Positions 5,315 through 6,739 of a DNA stretch of 6,739 nt are shown here, in pieces (position 1 is the first letter of the stretch; each line of letters starts with the position of its first letter). Made by a program: the position numbers and the translations under genes. The stretch covers positions 1 through 6,739 of the forward strand of contig DASXXM010000318.1 in the NCBI GenBank assembly GCA_036503065.1, written 5' to 3'. The notes under the pieces were generated by a model. The model was not told the DNA's origin, did no database searches, and saw only the letters and a list, made by a program, of their open reading frames with translations. The stretch comes from DATEPR01 sp036503065 (lineage in GTDB: Bacteria; Actinomycetota; Actinomycetes; Mycobacteriales; Pseudonocardiaceae).

Positions 5315-6049
5315 TCAGCCCAACGTCGGGATGCGCGGCGTGTACTTGGCCAACAGGGCGGCGTTGGCCGCGTCGCCGTCGGGCACGTTGGAACTGCGCC
5401 ACGACGGCAGCACAACGCCCGCCGCGGCGCTCAGATCGATCAGCCGCACCAGGACCAGGTTCCACAGGAACGCGTTGACCACCGTGGAGATCGGCGCGAC
5501 GACCGGACTGTCCGCGGGGTACGTGGCATCTCCCGGCGGCACCAGCGTGTCCAGCACCACCGACGCGTTCTCCGCGAGCGTGCTGTCCGCCCGTCGGGGC
5601 GCCACCGCGCTCGCCGGGCCCGATGTCACGGCCACCACGGACCGCCCGGCCGCCCGGACCAGACCCGCCAGCTCCACGGGGTACGGATTCACACCCGACG
5701 TGGAGAACACCACCAGGACGTCGTGCTCGCCGAGCGGGTCCGGGCCGAGCACCTCGGCGGCCAGGCCCGATCGGCGTTCGGCCTTGGTGCTGGCCACCGC
5801 GCCGTGCATGGGCAGCAGGTCCGGGTGGTACAGCGGCCGCACGCAGGCCAGCCCGCCTGCCCGGTAGAACGTCTCGGCCACCGCCGCGAGGGAGTGCCCC
5901 GCGCCCGCGGTGAGCACGACGCCGTCCGCGCGCACGCAGGCCAGCAGCAGGCCGGCCACCGTGGCCACGGCCGCATCGTTGTGCTCGGCCACCTTCGTGA
6001 GGTGGGCGCGTACCGCCTGGTCGTAGGTGGTGGGGTCGGTGATGGTCAT
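5315..6049 (-). CDS. SIS-domain phosphosugar-binding protein (UPF0309/COG4821 type)
   Basis: The 244-residue protein has a sugar-isomerase (SIS) fold: an N-terminal helical part (1-40), LTAGAGHSLAAVAETFYRAGG (46-66), the phosphate-binding loop FSTSGVNPYPVE (115-126), and a C-terminal signature RSSNVPDGDAANA (218-230). The GAGHS and STSG loops are the expected sugar-phosphate contacts. Relatives are small stand-alone SIS proteins thought to isomerise or sense phosphosugars such as amino-sugar phosphates; the exact reaction is not established. ATG 6049 has a purine-rich GAGAGGG about 11 bases upstream, a slightly long spacing, and reads MTITDPTTYDQAV. The gene has its own promoter with a DasR/NagR-like operator, which supports an N-acetylglucosamine or related amino-sugar link. 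A membrane protein of glycosyltransferase type follows it. Confidence 0.85.
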   Translation of the reverse strand: MTITDPTTYDQAVRAHLTKVAEHNDAAVATVAGLLLACVRADGVVLTAGAGHSLAAVAETFYRAGGLACVRPLYHPDLLPMHGAVASTKAERRSGLAAEVLGPDPLGEHDVLVVFSTSGVNPYPVELAGLVRAAGRSVVAVTSGPASAVAPRRADSTLAENASVVLDTLVPPGDATYPADSPVVAPISTVVNAFLWNLVLVRLIDLSAAAGVVLPSWRSSNVPDGDAANAALLAKYTPRIPTLG

Positions 6050-6083
6050 CGGCCGGTTTGCCCTCTCTGCTCGATAAACTCCG

Positions 6084-6115
6084 ATTGGTCTATACCACCG
6101 AAGTGGATCGGTCAA
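6084..6115 (-). promoter_or_regulatory. Promoter with a DasR/NagR-like operator upstream of the SIS gene
   Basis: On the plus strand 6086-6097 reads TGGTCTATACCA, one base off the perfect palindrome TGGTCTAGACCA that forms the core of DasR/NagR (GntR-HutC family) operators. The same stretch contains the minus-strand -10: TATAGA at 6094-6089, or TAGACC two bases on. TTGACC at 6115-6110 serves as the -35, 15 or 17 bases away. A repressor at this site would cover the -10. The -35 overlaps the TGA stop of the upstream nucleotidyltransferase. The operator lies 36 bases upstream of the SIS ATG. Confidence 0.7.
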
Positions 6116-6687
6116 GTACTCAGCCGGTCCAGGTCCGCCGGTCGGTCCACGTCGGTGCCGCTCGCCACATCCGCGCACGGCACGTCGAGCACGTCGTGCG
6201 TGCGCAGGTAGTCCCGGGCGCCGACATCGCCGAGCGCCGAGGCGATCACCCCCGGCCAGTGCGACCGGCCGATCACGACCGGATGGCCCGGCACACCGTC
6301 GTAGCTCGCCCTGGCCAGCACGTCCGGCCCGGCCACCGCCAGCAGCCTGCGCACCGCGGCGGGTGTCACGCCCGGCACGTCCACCGGCAGTACGACCACG
6401 GCGCTCACCTCCGGCAACGCCGCCAGCCCAACCCGGACCGACGACCCCATCCCGGACGGCCAGTCCGGGTTGTCCACCACCAGACACCCAGCCAAGTCGG
6501 CTTCGGCACGCACGGTTTCGGCGGACGCGCCCAGCACGACGACCACCGGCCGGCACCCGGCCGCCGTCAGCACCCCGGCCGCCGACTCCACGAACAGCAG
6601 GCCGCGGTACCGCACCAGCGCCTTGGGCATGCCCATCCGTCGGCCCGCGCCCGCCGCCAGCAGCAGGCCGGCGACGTCACTCGTCAT
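6112..6687 (-). CDS. MobA/MocA-like molybdenum-cofactor nucleotidyltransferase
   Basis: The 191-residue product is a nucleotidyltransferase of the MobA-like family. The N-terminal nucleotide loop LLLAAGAGRRMGMPKAL (8-24) is typical. GMGSS (79-83), the metal-binding region PVDVPGV with D103 (101-107), GHPVVIG (134-140) and GDVGARDYL (153-161) follow in order. The GHPV and GDxGAR motifs point to the MocA-type enzymes that add CMP to molybdopterin, giving the dinucleotide cofactor of xanthine- or CO-dehydrogenase-type hydroxylases. Such genes usually sit beside those enzymes or their XdhC/Cox accessory proteins; only a fragment of the upstream neighbour is visible here. Its ATG (6687) overlaps the previous gene by 11 bases, suggesting translational coupling. 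Substrate nucleotide and partner enzyme are inferred. Confidence 0.83.
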   Translation of the reverse strand: MTSDVAGLLLAAGAGRRMGMPKALVRYRGLLFVESAAGVLTAAGCRPVVVVLGASAETVRAEADLAGCLVVDNPDWPSGMGSSVRVGLAALPEVSAVVVLPVDVPGVTPAAVRRLLAVAGPDVLARASYDGVPGHPVVIGRSHWPGVIASALGDVGARDYLRTHDVLDVPCADVASGTDVDRPADLDRLST

Positions 6688-6739
6688 AGTCCAGCAGGTG
6701 CCGCAGCAGCAACGGGGTGAACGCGCCACCGACCTCGTC
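6677..6739 (-). CDS. 3' end of an unidentified gene entering from the right edge
   Basis: The minus strand reads DEVGGAFTPLLLRHLLDYDE and then TGA at 6679-6677. Codon choice and the 11-base overlap with the nucleotidyltransferase start argue that it is the C-terminus of a real upstream gene in the same operon. Twenty residues do not identify the family. Given the downstream gene, an accessory factor for a molybdenum hydroxylase is plausible but only a guess. Confidence 0.6.
   Translation of the reverse strand, partial: DEVGGAFTPLLLRHLLDYDE

Noticed and set aside
3751..5415. A 554-codon minus-strand frame across the crotonase, membrane-protein and SIS genes
   Set aside because: Its Arg/Gly/Ala-rich translation is a shifted reading of the membrane-protein gene, which has a strong Shine-Dalgarno and coherent membrane spans.
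5268..5465. Extended membrane-protein start at 5465
   Set aside because: It would overlap 150 bases of the SIS gene in another phase; ATG 5267 has an excellent Shine-Dalgarno directly upstream.
4272..5867. A 531-codon plus-strand frame opposite the membrane-protein and SIS genes
   Set aside because: The product is a low-complexity Arg/Pro/His/Gln-rich sequence with no domains, typical of an antisense shadow in high-GC DNA.
1..6739. Mobile elements, tRNA or rRNA genes, CRISPR arrays
   Set aside because: No transposase or integrase features, no cloverleaf-like segments noticed, and no regularly spaced repeats of suitable length were seen.

Overview
The window is GC-rich and densely coding, with GTG starts, actinobacterial -10 elements (TAGACT, TAGGGT and TATAGA/TAGACC types) and protein families typical of Actinobacteria. 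The gene content and order around the ABC-F gene resemble the mycobacterial Rv1472-Rv1473-Rv1473A neighbourhood. A member of the Pseudonocardiaceae or a relative is my best guess for the host; this is inference, and no marker gene is present.

Left part, plus strand (about 190-4030): a possible tiny ORF overlaps an actinobacterial Vms1-like release-factor (acVLRF1) peptidyl-tRNA hydrolase. Next come a 542-aa ABC-F ribosome-associated ATPase, a 69-aa lysine-rich helix-turn-helix protein and a crotonase (enoyl-CoA hydratase/isomerase) family protein. A partial gene reading leftwards off the window (1-47, minus) is divergent from this block. The first two well-recognised genes suggest a ribosome-rescue or antibiotic-response theme. 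VLRF1 and ABC-F proteins are known partners in eukaryotic ribosome quality control (Vms1 and Arb1), and here they are neighbours in a bacterium.

The most striking non-coding signal is the 5' leader of the ABC-F gene. A TAGACT -10 is followed, at the expected start-site distance, by a GTG-initiated mini-ORF of six codons. Just after it lies a segment (1093-1108) that can pair over 16 positions with the ABC-F Shine-Dalgarno and start codon (1177-1192). A competing small hairpin and a second mini-ORF occupy the same segment. This has the architecture of a translation-coupled attenuator that would open the ABC-F start when a ribosome stalls upstream.

Right part, minus strand (6739 down to 4023): the last 20 codons of an unidentified gene overlap a MobA/MocA-like molybdenum-cofactor nucleotidyltransferase. 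This is followed by a SIS-domain phosphosugar-binding protein and a polytopic membrane protein resembling GT87/DUF2029 glycosyltransferases. The SIS gene has its own promoter containing TGGTCTATACCA, close to the DasR/NagR (GntR-HutC family) operator, which suggests amino-sugar-responsive control. The membrane protein gene ends tail-to-tail with the crotonase gene with an 8-bp overlap, so no terminator fits between them.
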